Both the position numbers and the translations under genes were made by a program. A model generated the notes under the pieces. That model made no database searches. It saw only the letters and a list, made by a program, of their open reading frames with translations, and was not told the DNA's origin. A stretch of DNA of 64,000 nt from Ophiocordyceps camponoti-saundersi (nom. inval.) (Eukaryota > Ascomycota > Sordariomycetes > Hypocreales > Ophiocordycipitaceae), in NCBI GenBank assembly GCA_003339415.1, contig PDHQ01000013.1:234793-298792 (forward strand), in the 5' to 3' direction. Positions 8,014 to 19,037 of this stretch are shown here, piece after piece; position 1 is the first letter of the stretch, and each line of letters opens with the position of its first letter.

Positions 8014-10983
8014 TCATCGTGATGCTCCTCCCGCCGCTTTCTCGTTCCGCTTCGGCTCGGCGAAACGGATGCCCCTCCGGACCGGCGGCACCCTCTCGGT
8101 CCCCTCGTCGTCATCGCTGTCCTCTCCGGTCGCCGCCCCCTCCATGCCGAGAGCCGCTTGCCGCCTCCGTCTCTCGGCTGGCGTCTCGCCCGTGTCGTCG
8201 GCTTCATCCGCCTGCGTCGACAACACCGCCAGCCGCCGCCTGCGTTCCACCGGCGTTTCGTCCACCGACAGTAGCCCGCCCGGATCCGTCGTCTTCGTCG
8301 CTACCTTGGCCGACGGGCGCGCCCGCTGCCCACTTCTCTCCTCTGCCTCCCGCCTCGACGACGATGACTCCCCCGTCCGCTGCGGCGGGTCTTGCTGGGC
8401 GAGTCTCTTGACTGCAGACGAGGCCGTCGACTGGTCAACCACAACTTTGCGCGTCCGGGCATCCAGGTTCTGCACTTGGCGGATGAAGTCGTCCTTGGTC
8501 ATCCGCTGTCCGACACCCCCGATGGTGAACCGGATCTTCTTATCGTCGTCCGCCTCTTGCTGTCTCGCCACCGTCTTCTTCTGCGTTCCCACCCTGCTAA
8601 AAGTCGACCATCCGGATGGCCTTCCCGCCTCGCCCTCCTCAGCCGCCGCCTCCGCACTCTTCTCGCCTTGACGTCCCTTGTTGCCGAGACCGAGGTACTT
8701 TAAGCTGGCACCAATCAAATCGTTGCTGCCACTACCTTCTTGTTCCCTCTGCGAAGGCACCTCATAAGTTTTGACGACCTCGCCATCCTCGTCCTCAACA
8801 ATGATCTACACCAGTCAGCTTTGGAGCGAAAAATAACGGAAAAAAACATGGGGGGAATCAGTCCTCCTTACCGTGTTGCCAAACTGATATGCCCGCGCCG
8901 GTTCGTGGCGCCGTTGAACCTTGGCCTTGCCCTTCCGCTTGTCCATCTCCGACGTGTACATCTCGTTCACCTTACGTCGAAGCCCGTGCAGCGTCCATAC
9001 GGGTCGTTCCCCGTGGCTCGGACCAGCAGCAGAATCCTCTTCGTCGGACGGGGAGGTAGACGACTCGCGCGTTTCGTGCTCGTTCGACGGGTGGGCCGAT
9101 CGAATATCCAGCACGTGGCCGTCTTGATCTTCGACGACAAGGTGCTCCCCTTCGGCATAGACGTTCACGCGAGGGGGGCGCTCACTGCCCTCGCCACCTC
9201 TCGCAGCATCCGTCGCCGCCGCGTGCTCCGGCCTCTCCGGGTCATTCTCCTGAGGGCTGCCTCCGGACAGCGTCGAATCGGTGTTCTCGCGCGGGGAAAC
9301 ATCCTGAAGCAGGGACGTAGCGCCGGGCGTCGGCCGGCTGGGGAAGATGGCGGACTGGCTTACCGGGCCTCCGGGCCCGATGCCATCGTCCCACCTCCTG
9401 CCGTGCTTGCGCCTCCTGGAGACCAGAGACGAGGCGCGGCTACCGGTGCGGCTGGGGTTGTCCTCATCCCTTTGGCGACGAAGGAAGCCCAGGGGAGGGA
9501 TGAGGGTCCCGGGGGGCAGCTCGGGCTCCTTGTCGTCGTCGAAAGAGGCGTCGGACATGCTCTTCGCCTGAGAGCGAGACTGGGAGGAGATGCGCGGCAA
9601 GCGATTCATCCAGCTGGCGCCCTCGTCAGGAGCGGCCGTGTAGGACATGGTCAGCGTCAGTGTGTTGATGCGCTTGCCGAGGGTAAAGACGGCCACGGAC
9701 GAGCCGTGGACGAGGATGGAAGAGATGACGAGAAAGGTGACGATGGGCCACACCAGGTAGATGAGCGCATAATTCTCCGAATCCTCGGATGGCAGTGTCG
9801 GGAGCGGGACGGACTCGTGATGCTCCAGCTCAGCGCGGGCGAGGATGGCGACGAAGATGGCGCCGACGCCAATGGGACCAAAGTGGCCGGCGAACAGGGC
9901 CTCGCGCCAGTTCTTGATGTCCGGTATCAGGGGCTTGAGGGCCAGCATGATGGGGATGCGGCGGAAGAGCAGGACGAAGATGGCGATGACGACGAGGCGC
10001 CAGGCGCGGACGCCGAAGACGCCGTTGTTGTACTCCTCCCAGGGGATGATGGTACCGAAGTAGACGAAGTATGTCAGGTTGAGCAGCAGGTCGATGACGT
10101 TTGAGACGTGCGACTCTTCCGTCTTCTCGCCGAACCAGCCGTCATTGGAGAAGCCGACGCCGGCGGTGAAGCCGACGAGCAGATCGTCGAGGCCGAGTAT
10201 GCTGCCGGAGCCGGCGCAGAAGAGGGCGAGGGCGAAGTAGAAGACGAGGAAGCTCTCGCGGTCGATGAGGTCGTGCTTCTCGGAGAACTTGATGCCGTGG
10301 CGGGCAATGTAACCGATGACGAAGCCGAAGATGGCGCCGAAGATGCACTCGTAGAGGATGACGTAGACGATGAAGTAATAGCTGACCTTGGCCGCGTTCT
10401 TGTCATACTGGATGAGGTAGAGGGAGAGGTAGATGAAGGGAAAGGCCATGCCGTCGTTGCAGCCGGACTCGGCCGAGAGGAGGTCGCGCAAGTGCTTGGG
10501 GACGCGCTTAGCGAACTTGCCCTTGCCGACGACGGAGGAGGCGAGGACGGGGTCAGTGGCGGTGACGCAGGCGGCGACGACGAGGGAGTCGAGCCAGTCG
10601 AGGGCGGGGATCATCCACCATATGAAGAGGCTGACGATGAGCCAGCCAAAGGTCATGACGGGTATGAGCAGCAGGATGACGGACCGCCAATGCTTCTCCA
10701 TGTAGAACTTGGGCAGCTCGACGCCGACGGCGAAGCATTGGACGACGAGGACGATGCGGGAGAATTCGAGGGTGACGATGTCGACGCTGCCCCATTTCTC
10801 CGGGTCGATAAGGTTGGCGGCGTGAGGGCCGAAGATGACGCCGCAGAGGGTGGCGACGGTGGCCTCGCCGATGTACATGCGCTCCTTGATGAAGGAGGAG
10901 CATAGCATGAAGAGGGAGGTGAAGCCGCCTAGGATGATGTAGACCAAGTGCGGCTCGGTGATGTCGAGGTGCGACCAAGCCAT
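8014..10983 (-). CDS. nha1: Plasma-membrane Na+(K+)/H+ antiporter (Nha1/Sod2 type)
   Basis: Exon 1 10983-8872 (704 codons) and exon 2 8805-8014 (264 codons) join in phase 0 across a 66-nt intron (GTAAGG...TGTAG), giving 967 aa. The protein exports Na+/Li+/K+ in exchange for protons and controls alkali-cation tolerance and pH. Residues 1 to about 445 carry about 12 hydrophobic segments. Within them lie the family hallmarks ACVTATDPVLAS (TDP ion-site region), LLSAESGCNDGMAFPF (ESGCNDG) and FGPIGVGAIF. The remaining 520 residues are a hydrophilic tail, long as in fungal Nha1. The splice rebuilds AYQFGNT-IIVEDEDGEVVKTYEVPS, a motif I know from fungal Nha1 tails, which supports the exon join. The extreme C-terminus is Arg/Glu-rich with repeated ETPAERRRR/ETPVERRRR. 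Confidence 0.93.
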
Positions 10984-11800
10984 TGTGTGAGAGAGAGAGA
11001 GGGGGGAGGGGGGGAAGAGAGCGTGTCTCTGTGCCTCCTATGTATGTTGTTTGTGTTTTGTGTGATTGGTATTTTTCCCTTTTCTTCCCACCTCCGTAAT
11101 ATTATTTGCCGTCTCGCTCCCGAGAGCGGGAAAGGGGGAAAAATATATCGTGTTTGAGGTCGCGCAGAGCAATGAGGGAATCGAGGGGAGATCGGCTCGC
11201 GCCGGCGTCGGCCGCGGGCTCAATTGAGAGCAGCGACGAGGTCGATTGAGTGCGACTTGAGGAGCTGGCTGCGGTTGGGGAGGAGGATCTATCTATGTAT
11301 GCAGGGATAGTAGAATTTGTTATTGCCGAGAAGGAGGCAAGACAGGCCAGACAGAGAAGCCCCGAAACAGATTTTATTCTTTTGCTGGCGAGAGACGGCG
11401 GACATGGCTTTCATCCATTATCCGCAAGGTTTTTTGAATTGGGAGGAAATTTTCTTTCCTTTTTTTTCTTGGTCTTTCGTCTGATTATGGTGATGTGTGA
11501 TGATGATGATGATGGTGGGTTGCGCAGAAGGGACGGAAAAGAATGGCTGCTTTTTTTTTTTCGAGAGGAGGAAATCGACTAGTAGGTAGTACTAGGAAGT
11601 AACCCAATAGAGAGGTAGGTAGTAGGAACAAGGGAGGGAGGAAACAACGGATTCTATAAGTAGATTCAATAGGTGGTAGGTGGTGGTGGTCATTCCTCAT
11701 AGGTGATGACTAGGTAGGTTAGGTAGCGAGAAGAGAGGAGAGAGGGAAGAGAGGAGAAGACATACAGATGTAGAGAGAAAGTAGCAGAAGAGAAGAAGAA

Positions 11801-11826
11801 CAGAGAGAGAGAGAGAGAGAGAGAGA
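11801..11826. repeat. (GA)n microsatellite
   Basis: 13 GA units within a purine-rich stretch. Confidence 0.9.
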
Positions 11827-12474
11827 AAAGAGACTTGGTCGTTGCATGAAAAAAGATGATTTACTACTACTAGGGGTTGGTCCCTCTTCCCGCCCCAGCT
11901 CTTGGCGGGCCCTTTTTTTCATTCGAGACGGGGCCAAGAGGAAAGATAGCGCGATACCTGAGTCGTGGCTACGTCGCGGGCGGGGAGTGAATGTAACCGT
12001 CTATCTGACTTTATTAAGCGTTGTATGCGATGCACGTTTTTATTAGCATCAGAGAGAGAAAGATGTAAAACAAACAAGCAAGCAAATCATAAGTGTACGT
12101 GATTACCTACGATACAGCGGAAGCCACTTGCCTGCTACATACGGATATCCCTACATCTGTGTGTACGGCATGTCTGTAGTAGATGGGCCGGGGTTGTGAG
12201 GGTGGGAGGGCTGGGTAAGAGAGAGGGAGGGAGGGAGGGGGAAAGAAAAGAAGAAGAAGAGGAGGAGGCAGAGAAAGTCCATCAAGCTTCGACGCCAAGA
12301 CGCGATGATGCAGCCGCGTCGCTACCTCATCGCCCAGCCGCGCAGGGCCCGCATCACATGGGTCCGCCACCGATTTACATTGTACATACTTCTCTAATCC
12401 GTCTCGAAGCTTTCCACAAGCAGAGAAGTCTACAGAGATGGGAAGATCTAGAGACTATGTACGGATGCTGGTAG

Positions 12475-12479
12475 GTTTT
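12475..12479 (+). repeat. Target-site duplication, left copy (GTTTT)
   Basis: Five bases directly before the TG of the 5' LTR, identical to 18670-18674. Confidence 0.9.
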
Positions 12480-12777
12480 TGTCAGAGGGCTAAGACAAGA
12501 GTGGGTTAGGCGTGTGTTTTTATTATCCCTTAAGGCGTGCAGGTATTATAGTAACGGATCCGCAGCCTAGGAAACGGAATTCCTATTAGGAAAAAGGGCT
12601 ATATCCGGGGCAATATATAAGCTATAAGAATAAAAGCTTATTTATAAGGGTATTATAATATAAGAGGCCGATATAGAAAATTCTTATTATATATATAAAA
12701 ATAATAATAATTCCCTCTATTTAAAAAAAGTAAGTATATTAATTAATATAATTTATACGCCTTTTTTTTATCTAATA
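12480..12777 (+). repeat. 5' LTR of copia family A
   Basis: Starts TGTCAGAGGG and ends TCTAATA. It pairs base for base in length (298) with the 3' LTR. The first 150 or so bases keep CA/TG steps (GTCAGAGGG, GACAAGAGTGGG, GCGTGTG). The inner part is mutated (TCTAATA against TCTGATA in the other copy). Confidence 0.93.
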
Positions 12778-13179
12778 ATTATAAGCTTAGTTAGTATTCT
12801 CTAATTTAATTTATTTAATTTTATTATTTTTATAGCTTATATAGCTTATATTTTATAAATTACTTAATTAATTAAGCTTTTATAAAAATAAAGCTATTAT
12901 TATTTTTTTTAGTAAATTTATAATTTTTAAATTTATTAATTTTTAATTATAATTAATAATTTTAATAATATAATAATTAATATAATAGTAGATTTTATAA
13001 TATTAGTTAAATTTACTTTTATTCTTAAAAATTTTAAGAATTAAACTAATTAATATTAAGATATTATTAATATAATATAAAGCTATAATATTTAATTTTT
13101 TATAAACTTAGAAATATAAGAGATTTTTATAAAGCTAGATTAATTAGAAATCTTATTTATAAGCTTAGGAGGTTAAATA

Positions 13180-13760
13180 AGGAGTAAAACCCCTAATTTT
13201 AAAACTTTTTAATTATTTAAAGAAAAATATAAAATATTTACCCTTCTTAATTTTTAGAAAAACTTAAAAGAATATTATAAGATAAAAAAAGCCCTCGAAA
13301 AGATAAATTTATTTATCTAAATAAGCTTTTTTTTAGCTTATTAATCCCTAATTTAAGAGGACTTTTTATTAAGGGAGAAGCTAATAACGCTATATACTTT
13401 TATATAGCTTAGTAATATTATTAAATATAAACTTGCTAAGGATAAGTTACGTAACTTATTTTTATAAAATCTTTTAAAAAAAAATATAAATAATTAAATT
13501 ACTTAATTAATCTAAGCTTAGCGGATTTACTTATAACTAAATAGCGTAAAATTTACTAATAAGGTATATATTAAGTATTTTATCTATATAATAAGAGATC
13601 GGTATCCCTTATTTATATAAATAATATAATATAACTTTAATTTAGTCCGCTATAAAGACTACGGAAAAGTTTCTTAATTTATTAATATTTTTTAGAAATT
13701 TAAAAAGGCTAATTATAAGGCCCCTAAGCTTAATTAAATTAAAAAGAAAATAGCCTTTAT
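13180..13760 (+). pseudogene. RIPped gag remnant, copia family A
   Basis: Collinear with the unmutated gag fragments at 60880-61252 and 58835-59245. For example AAGGGAGAAGCTAATAACGC corresponds to the fragment copy AGGGAGAAGCTCGTGACGC, with CG/TG steps changed to TA. It is interrupted by many stops. Gag would have formed the particle shell. Confidence 0.7.
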
Positions 13761-14159
13761 TATTTACGATAATCTTAAGTAATAAATAAAAGTAAATACC
13801 TTATAAAATAGGGATTAAAATAGCCGCTTAGTAATATAAGCCCCTCTTTTTTTTTTTTCTTCCTTTATATAAGTAAATTAGGAGGATCTTAGAGAGTATA
13901 ATATTTAAACTTATACTTAATATAATTAAAAATATTTTCGAAAATTCGAGAAAAAGGAAAATTACTAAAAAAAGTATTTTTATATTCTCCTAAACTTAAT
14001 CTTTTCTTTTTTATAAAATCGGGTTAATTTTAATAAAAACTTTCTTTAATAAGTTATAGATAAGGTAGCTTATTATTAATTAACTTAATAGAAAATTAAT
14101 TAATAGAAAAAAGAAAATATAAGAATTACTAGCTAATAAAGGGATAAGGAAACTTTAAG

Positions 14160-14470
14160 CGTTTTTATAGCTTTAGGGAATCCCGCTTTAAAAGGTACGG
14201 AGATAAAAGATAGCGTCCTCCTTAATAAGGGGTACTTAATATATATTTTTAACTCCCTTAATTAGTTTAATATTTTTAACCTAAACGGCCGGGCTAATCT
14301 TACTATTATTATAACTAAAATTATAACCTTAAGGGTAAGTATAGTTATATTAATAATAGAAATAAGTTATTATATAACTTTTACTAATATTAAGTTTAAC
14401 CTTAATTTTAATATTAATCTTATCTTTTTAATAATTTTTACGGAAAAAGGTTACGCTTAAAATAACCTTA
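14160..14470 (+). pseudogene. Probable RIPped protease region, copia family A
   Basis: Lies between the gag and integrase homologies, where copia elements keep the aspartic protease. A GGTACTTAATATATATTTTT stretch could be a degraded LDSGAS-H-I-F site. No unmutated copy exists in the window to confirm this. Confidence 0.35.
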
Positions 14471-14739
14471 TAAGCTAGCTTTATAACTTAAAGAATAATA
14501 TAACCCTTTATTATATAGTTATAAGGATTAGGTAGCTTTAGCTATAAGTTATTAAACTAACCTTAATAGCTTTAATTAACTTATAAGTCTCTTAACTTAT
14601 CGTAAAAATAGATAAGAACTTATAATATACTTATATAAGCTATCTAAAAGCTAAGGTATAAACCTTACTAGGTAAGTTACTAAAAGTTAATATTAATAAG
14701 GCTATCCTAATAACTAATTATAAGATCTATATAATTACT

Positions 14740-15420
14740 AAACTTAGGAAGGAGAGATTATAGGTGCTTTATTAAGCCTTATAGCTTTAATATCCTTAAG
14801 CTATTATCTCTTTTAACTTATTCTATATAAAACTAAGCTATAACGGATTAGCGTATTTAGCCTTATTTACTTATAAGTTTATAGGAGAATAAAGGGGGTA
14901 TAATATCCCTTATAAAACTAACCTGCTCGCTATATAAGTTAAATTCGTAGCGTATATTATAAGATTTTTTAATTTAAGGGTCTTAATTATCTTTATAGAT
15001 TACGAGAAAGCTTTATTTACTAAGGCTTTCCGTAAAAATATATTTTTTAAAAGTATTAATATTTAATTTACCTTTCTAGTATATATATACTAAAATAGTT
15101 ATACTAAATAATTAGGGGGTATCGTAACTTATATAGCTATATACCTCCTTATATAATTAAGCTTCCTTTATAATTTATAGCTAATAGCTATATATATAGC
15201 TATTTACCTCCTTAATAGGACGCCTTATAAGGTAAATAAGGGGGTAGCTATATAGCTAATTAAGCGGAGGCTTTATTAGCTTAAAACTTATAACCCTTAG
15301 TAAGAGGGTTATCCGGAGGATCACCTTATTTAAAACTTTAGGCATATTAAGGCTTATAGCTATAAGGCTTTTCTTATAATAAGGAAAGCTATAAGGGGCT
15401 TTTAAAGTAAATTCGATCTA
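14740..15420 (+). pseudogene. RIPped integrase remnant, copia family A
   Basis: Matches 59845-60275 and 54850-55206 in order and spacing. AGGGGGTATCGTAACTTATA here corresponds to the fragment AGGGGGTATCGTGACACACA just after the catalytic glutamate region (NGHAERSGG). Stops are abundant. Confidence 0.8.
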
Positions 15421-15779
15421 AAAGCTTATATCGGCTATTTAGCCGGTATTACTTCCTCCTCGTAATACCTAATCTAAGTACCTTTTTTAAAAAGGCACTC
15501 TTTAATTAGTATTTTATTTATAACTTTTAATAAGAAGGTATTTTATAAGTAAGATTATAAAGATACCTTTTAGCCGGAAGAAGCCCTTTATTAGGTTTTT
15601 ATAGTTAAAAATTAAGAGGAGGAAGTTAACGATAATAATCTTCTTAGGCTTTTATAATAAGAAAAGCCCGGTATACGTAACTTAGCTAGTAACGATACTT
15701 AGTTTTAAGAAACGCTTAAAAACGCGTTTTCCGGCCTTTCTAATTAATCTAACGTTAAAGAGCGGGATAATAGTTATCT

Positions 15780-16720
15780 TAGCGCCGGATTTATAAATCC
15801 CTTAGTAAAAGAGGCGGAAACGCCCTCTTATACGCCTCTTACCCCTAACTCCCTTAATTAAATAGGGAATTTAGCCTTTATCCTCTTTTAAGCCCTTATA
15901 GATAAGCCCTATTAGGACTATCTACTAAAGCCCCTTTTTATATATAAAAAGGCTTATAATAAGCTTAATAAGGTATAATAGCTAGAGGCTATAAAGGTTA
16001 AATTAATAAGAATAGAGGATTATAAAGTTACTAAAAAGATCTTAACGGCTACTATACCTTAAGGGTAGCGGTTAATTAATCTTAAATAGGTCTTTATTTA
16101 TAAGTTTAACTTATAAGGTTTCTTTTAGAAATATAAAGCCCGCGTTATTATATATAAAAATAAATAACCGCCGAATAAATTATTTATCTATACTTATACG
16201 CTAGTAATATATACGTTTAAGCTCCTTATAGCCCTTATAGCGTACTTTAACCTTAAGGCCTATTAGTATAACTTTATAAATATATTTTATAATAGTAACT
16301 TTAATAAAGAGGTATATTATAAAATACCTCCTAGCTTTAATAAGTTAGGCTAAGCTTAAAGGTTAAAGAAGGCTTTTTATAGCTTTTAATAATCCCCTCT
16401 TTTTTAGTATAAATTACTTATAGCTTAGCTAATAGAATAAGGCTATAAAGCTATTTCGGAAAACCCTTATATTATAATAAATAGAAAGATTATTATTTTT
16501 TTCTATATCGATAATCTTATAGCTTTATTTAGGAAAGATTAAATAGATAAATATAATAAATTTTAAAAAGCTATCGAAAAGGCCTTTTAAATTAAGGATC
16601 TTAGAAACCTTCGTTAGTTCCTAAATATTAAGGTTATTAGGGATAAGGCTAATCGGCGTCTATTCCTAAGTTAGAAGTCCTATATTTAAAAGGTTATAAC
16701 GAAATTTAAAAAGCTCTTAG
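15780..16720 (+). pseudogene. RIPped reverse transcriptase remnant, copia family A
   Basis: Matches the fragments at 52945-53530, 54290-54580, 58020-58335 and 60770-60865. The block AAGGGTAGCGGTTAATTAAT corresponds to AAGGGCAGCGGTTGATCAAC. The active-site box reads as F-Y-I-D-N here, so the first aspartate codon survived RIP in this copy. Confidence 0.85.
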
Positions 16721-16799
16721 TAAAGAAAACTTAGCTATAGCTTATAACGCTTAAGAAAATCCCCCCTTTCGAGGGGTAAGTAATAAAAAAAAAGATTAA

Positions 16800-17230
16800 G
16801 TAATATTAAGCTATTATCGGAAGCCTAATATACGCTACTATTATTATATAAGCTAATATTATATTTACTATTAGCTAACTTATATAAGGCCTTATTAATC
16901 CCGGCCCTTAATATATATAATTTATAATCTACGTTATAAAATTCCTTCGTAATACTTAGGACCTCTTAATTAGCTATAATAGTAATAATTTAATTATTAT
17001 AGCTATATCTAACGCTTTATTTAGGGATAATTATAACCGTAAGAGTACTAAAGGCTTTATTATCTAAGTTTTCGGGGGTATAGTTATTTTTAAATTTAAG
17101 AAATAAGATATAGTAATAATTTCTTCGATAAAGGCTAAGTTCCTAGCTTTATTATATATTATAAAAAAAATTAGAGCCTTTAAAAGGCTCTATAAGGAAA
17201 TATAATTTAAGCTTATATAAGATATTATAG
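16800..17230 (+). pseudogene. RIPped RNase H remnant, copia family A
   Basis: Matches 63440-63890. GTTTTCGGGGGTATAGTTAT corresponds to GTCTTCGGGGGTGTGGTGTC. It lies downstream of the RT, as in all copia elements. Confidence 0.85.
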
Positions 17231-18371
17231 TTTACTATAATAACTTTTAAATAATTAGGCTAATTACGGAGGAGAATTTAAAGCTAAAAATAAAGCTCCT
17301 TTATATTAATATATACTCTTACTAGCTATAGTAAAAGGTTTAATCTAGCCGTATAAAGATAAGCTAGATTAAGACCTCCGGTATAATAGCTAATAGCTTA
17401 ATAAAGCCGCTTTAAGGAGAGAAATTCCGCACTTTCTAAAGAGAAATTAGCCTTACTATATTATATATTAATAAGAGGGTTAGAAAAAGGGAAAAAAATA
17501 CCTCTAATTAACTCTCTTTACTTAGCTTAAAAAGAAGAAAATACCCTCTAAAAAAGCTATTTAAAATAGGTAATTATACCTATCTCTTTTAGTTTTATAT
17601 ATTAAATCTAAACTTATATATCCGTAATTAACCTTATTAATTATAACCTAAGCGTTATTTTAGATTATTATTATTTCTTTACTATTAAACTAATCTTTTT
17701 TAAAATTACTATATATATTTATTTCGTTACTCCCTAATCGCTATCGCGATTATTTTCTTATTAGTTAAATAATACCCTTATCCTAAGGTTATTTTTTATA
17801 TTATTTATTCTAATCGGGGAGATTATTTTAAAATATTATAAACTTTTAATTACGATATTTTCGTTTTTTTTACGAATTTTTCCTTTCTAATTTTTTTAAC
17901 TTATCTATTAATTTTTTTATTATTAAAATAATATAGTAAACTTATTAAAATATATAAAAAAAATAAAAAGTTAGTAATACTTAAAAATATTACTAATAAG
18001 ATTAATTAGGGAAAACCCCTAACTAGGTAATTTAGCTATTTTACTATAATAAAAGGGCCCTTAATCCCCTTATTATAGCTAAGTAACTAAGCTACTTAAC
18101 TAAGGGCCTCCTTTATATAATAATTCCTAAAAATATATACTAAGGAGGTATTAGGAATCGAACTTAGCTTTATTAAGGGCTTAGCTATAAAAATAACCGC
18201 TTAACTATTATCTAATATTTTCTAAGCTAAATAAACTAACTTATATACCTTACTATTAATTAACCTTTAACTTTTTCCTTAATTATTATAAGAAACCTTA
18301 ATTATATTTTTTAAAAAGTAAGTACTATTTACTTAGTATAAAAGGCGGTATATATAGTATTTACGGGGGTA
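17231..18371 (+). other. RIPped 3' non-coding part of the element
   Basis: Between the RNase H homology and the 3' LTR no coding match is available in the window. It contains a tRNA-like antisense motif at 18143-18220 (separate entry). The rest is AT-rich with no recognisable feature. Confidence 0.5.
18143..18220 (-). other. Possible RIP-damaged tRNA-like sequence, antisense within the element
   Basis: Read on the minus strand it has an A-box-like TAGTTAAGCGGTTA, followed about 35 nt later by a perfect B-box-like GTTCGATTCC and ends in ACCTCC. The D and anticodon stems do not pair convincingly, so this is not called a tRNA. It may be a mutated captured tRNA, a tRNA-derived piece or chance. 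Confidence 0.25.
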
Positions 18372-18669
18372 TATTAGAGGGCTAAGATAAAAGTAAGTTA
18401 AGCGTATATTTTTATTATCCCTTAAGGCGTATAGGTATTATAGTAATAAATCCGTAGCTTAGGAAATAGAATTCCTATTAGGAAAAAGGGCTATATCCGG
18501 GGTAATATATAAGCTATAAGAATAAAGGCTTATTTATAAGGGTATTATAATATAAGAGGCTGATACGGAAGGTTCTTATTATATATATAAAGATAACGAT
18601 AATTCCCTCCGTTTAGAGAGGGTAAGCATATTAATTAATATAATTTGCACGCCTCCTCCTTATCTGATA
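18372..18669 (+). repeat. 3' LTR of copia family A
   Basis: Starts TATTAGAGGG (the mutated form of TGTCAGAGGG) and ends TCTGATA. Its inner (left) part is RIPped. Its last 100 bases are far less mutated than the matching part of the 5' LTR. Confidence 0.93.
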
Positions 18670-18674
18670 GTTTT
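18670..18674 (+). repeat. Target-site duplication, right copy (GTTTT)
   Basis: Five bases directly after the 3' LTR, identical to 12475-12479. Confidence 0.9.
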
Positions 18675-19037
18675 ATAGGGTAAGGATTAGTTACTAATGC
18701 TAGAAAAAACAAGTATCCGTGGATAACCACGTCATGATATCCATCATCGTCATCGTCGCCTGCGTCTATCAGAAAAAAAAAACACTCCAGTATTAACAAC
18801 CACCATCCATCTATCCATCATCCACCACCCACCACCCACCCATCATCACCACAGCTAAGGAGGGAGTCTGTCTGTCTACCATGTATCAATGTAATAACCG
18901 CCACCGCACCGCCCCCGCGGATGCGACGCGCCCAATAAGTCGCCAATCTAGTATTAATGCCAAGCCCCCCGCCCTCTTCCCTCCCCCCCCCCTCCTCATA
19001 TCTCCACACCCATCCTCTTACTTTTTTTTTTCCCTTC
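18675..19037. other. Short intergenic region right of the retrotransposon
   Basis: About 360 bp of normal base composition, with CATC/CCACC repeats. No RIP-like bias and no gene seen. Confidence 0.6.

Larger units (their letters stand above)
10984..12479. other. nha1 5' flank and intergenic DNA up to the transposon
   Basis: 1.5 kb without a convincing gene. It holds a GA-rich leader directly upstream of nha1, a (GA)n run at 11801-11826, scattered GGTA/TAGG motifs and poly-T runs. Short frames here have no recognisable domain. It ends exactly at the retrotransposon target site. Confidence 0.6.
12480..18669 (+). mobile_element. Complete RIP-mutated Ty1/copia LTR retrotransposon (family A)
   Basis: A 6,190-bp element bounded by two LTRs of 298 bp each and flanked on both sides by the 5-bp duplication GTTTT (12475-12479 and 18670-18674). 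The interior is about three-quarters AT, with CA and TG dinucleotides nearly absent by eye while CT/AG and CC/GG remain. That is the footprint of C-to-T mutation at CpA (and partly CpG) on both strands, i.e. RIP. Stops fill every frame. Aligning it by eye to unmutated fragments at 52.9-64 kb shows gag, then integrase, then reverse transcriptase, then RNase H, all on the + strand. Integrase before RT is the copia order. The element is dead as a coding unit but structurally whole. Confidence 0.93.

Noticed and set aside
8740..10905. Plus-strand frames of 454 and 265 codons
   Set aside because: They are antisense to nha1; they arise from GC-rich codon bias and have no domain.
12107..12474. Small frames on both strands near the retrotransposon
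   Set aside because: No domain, no splice support, low-complexity halves.
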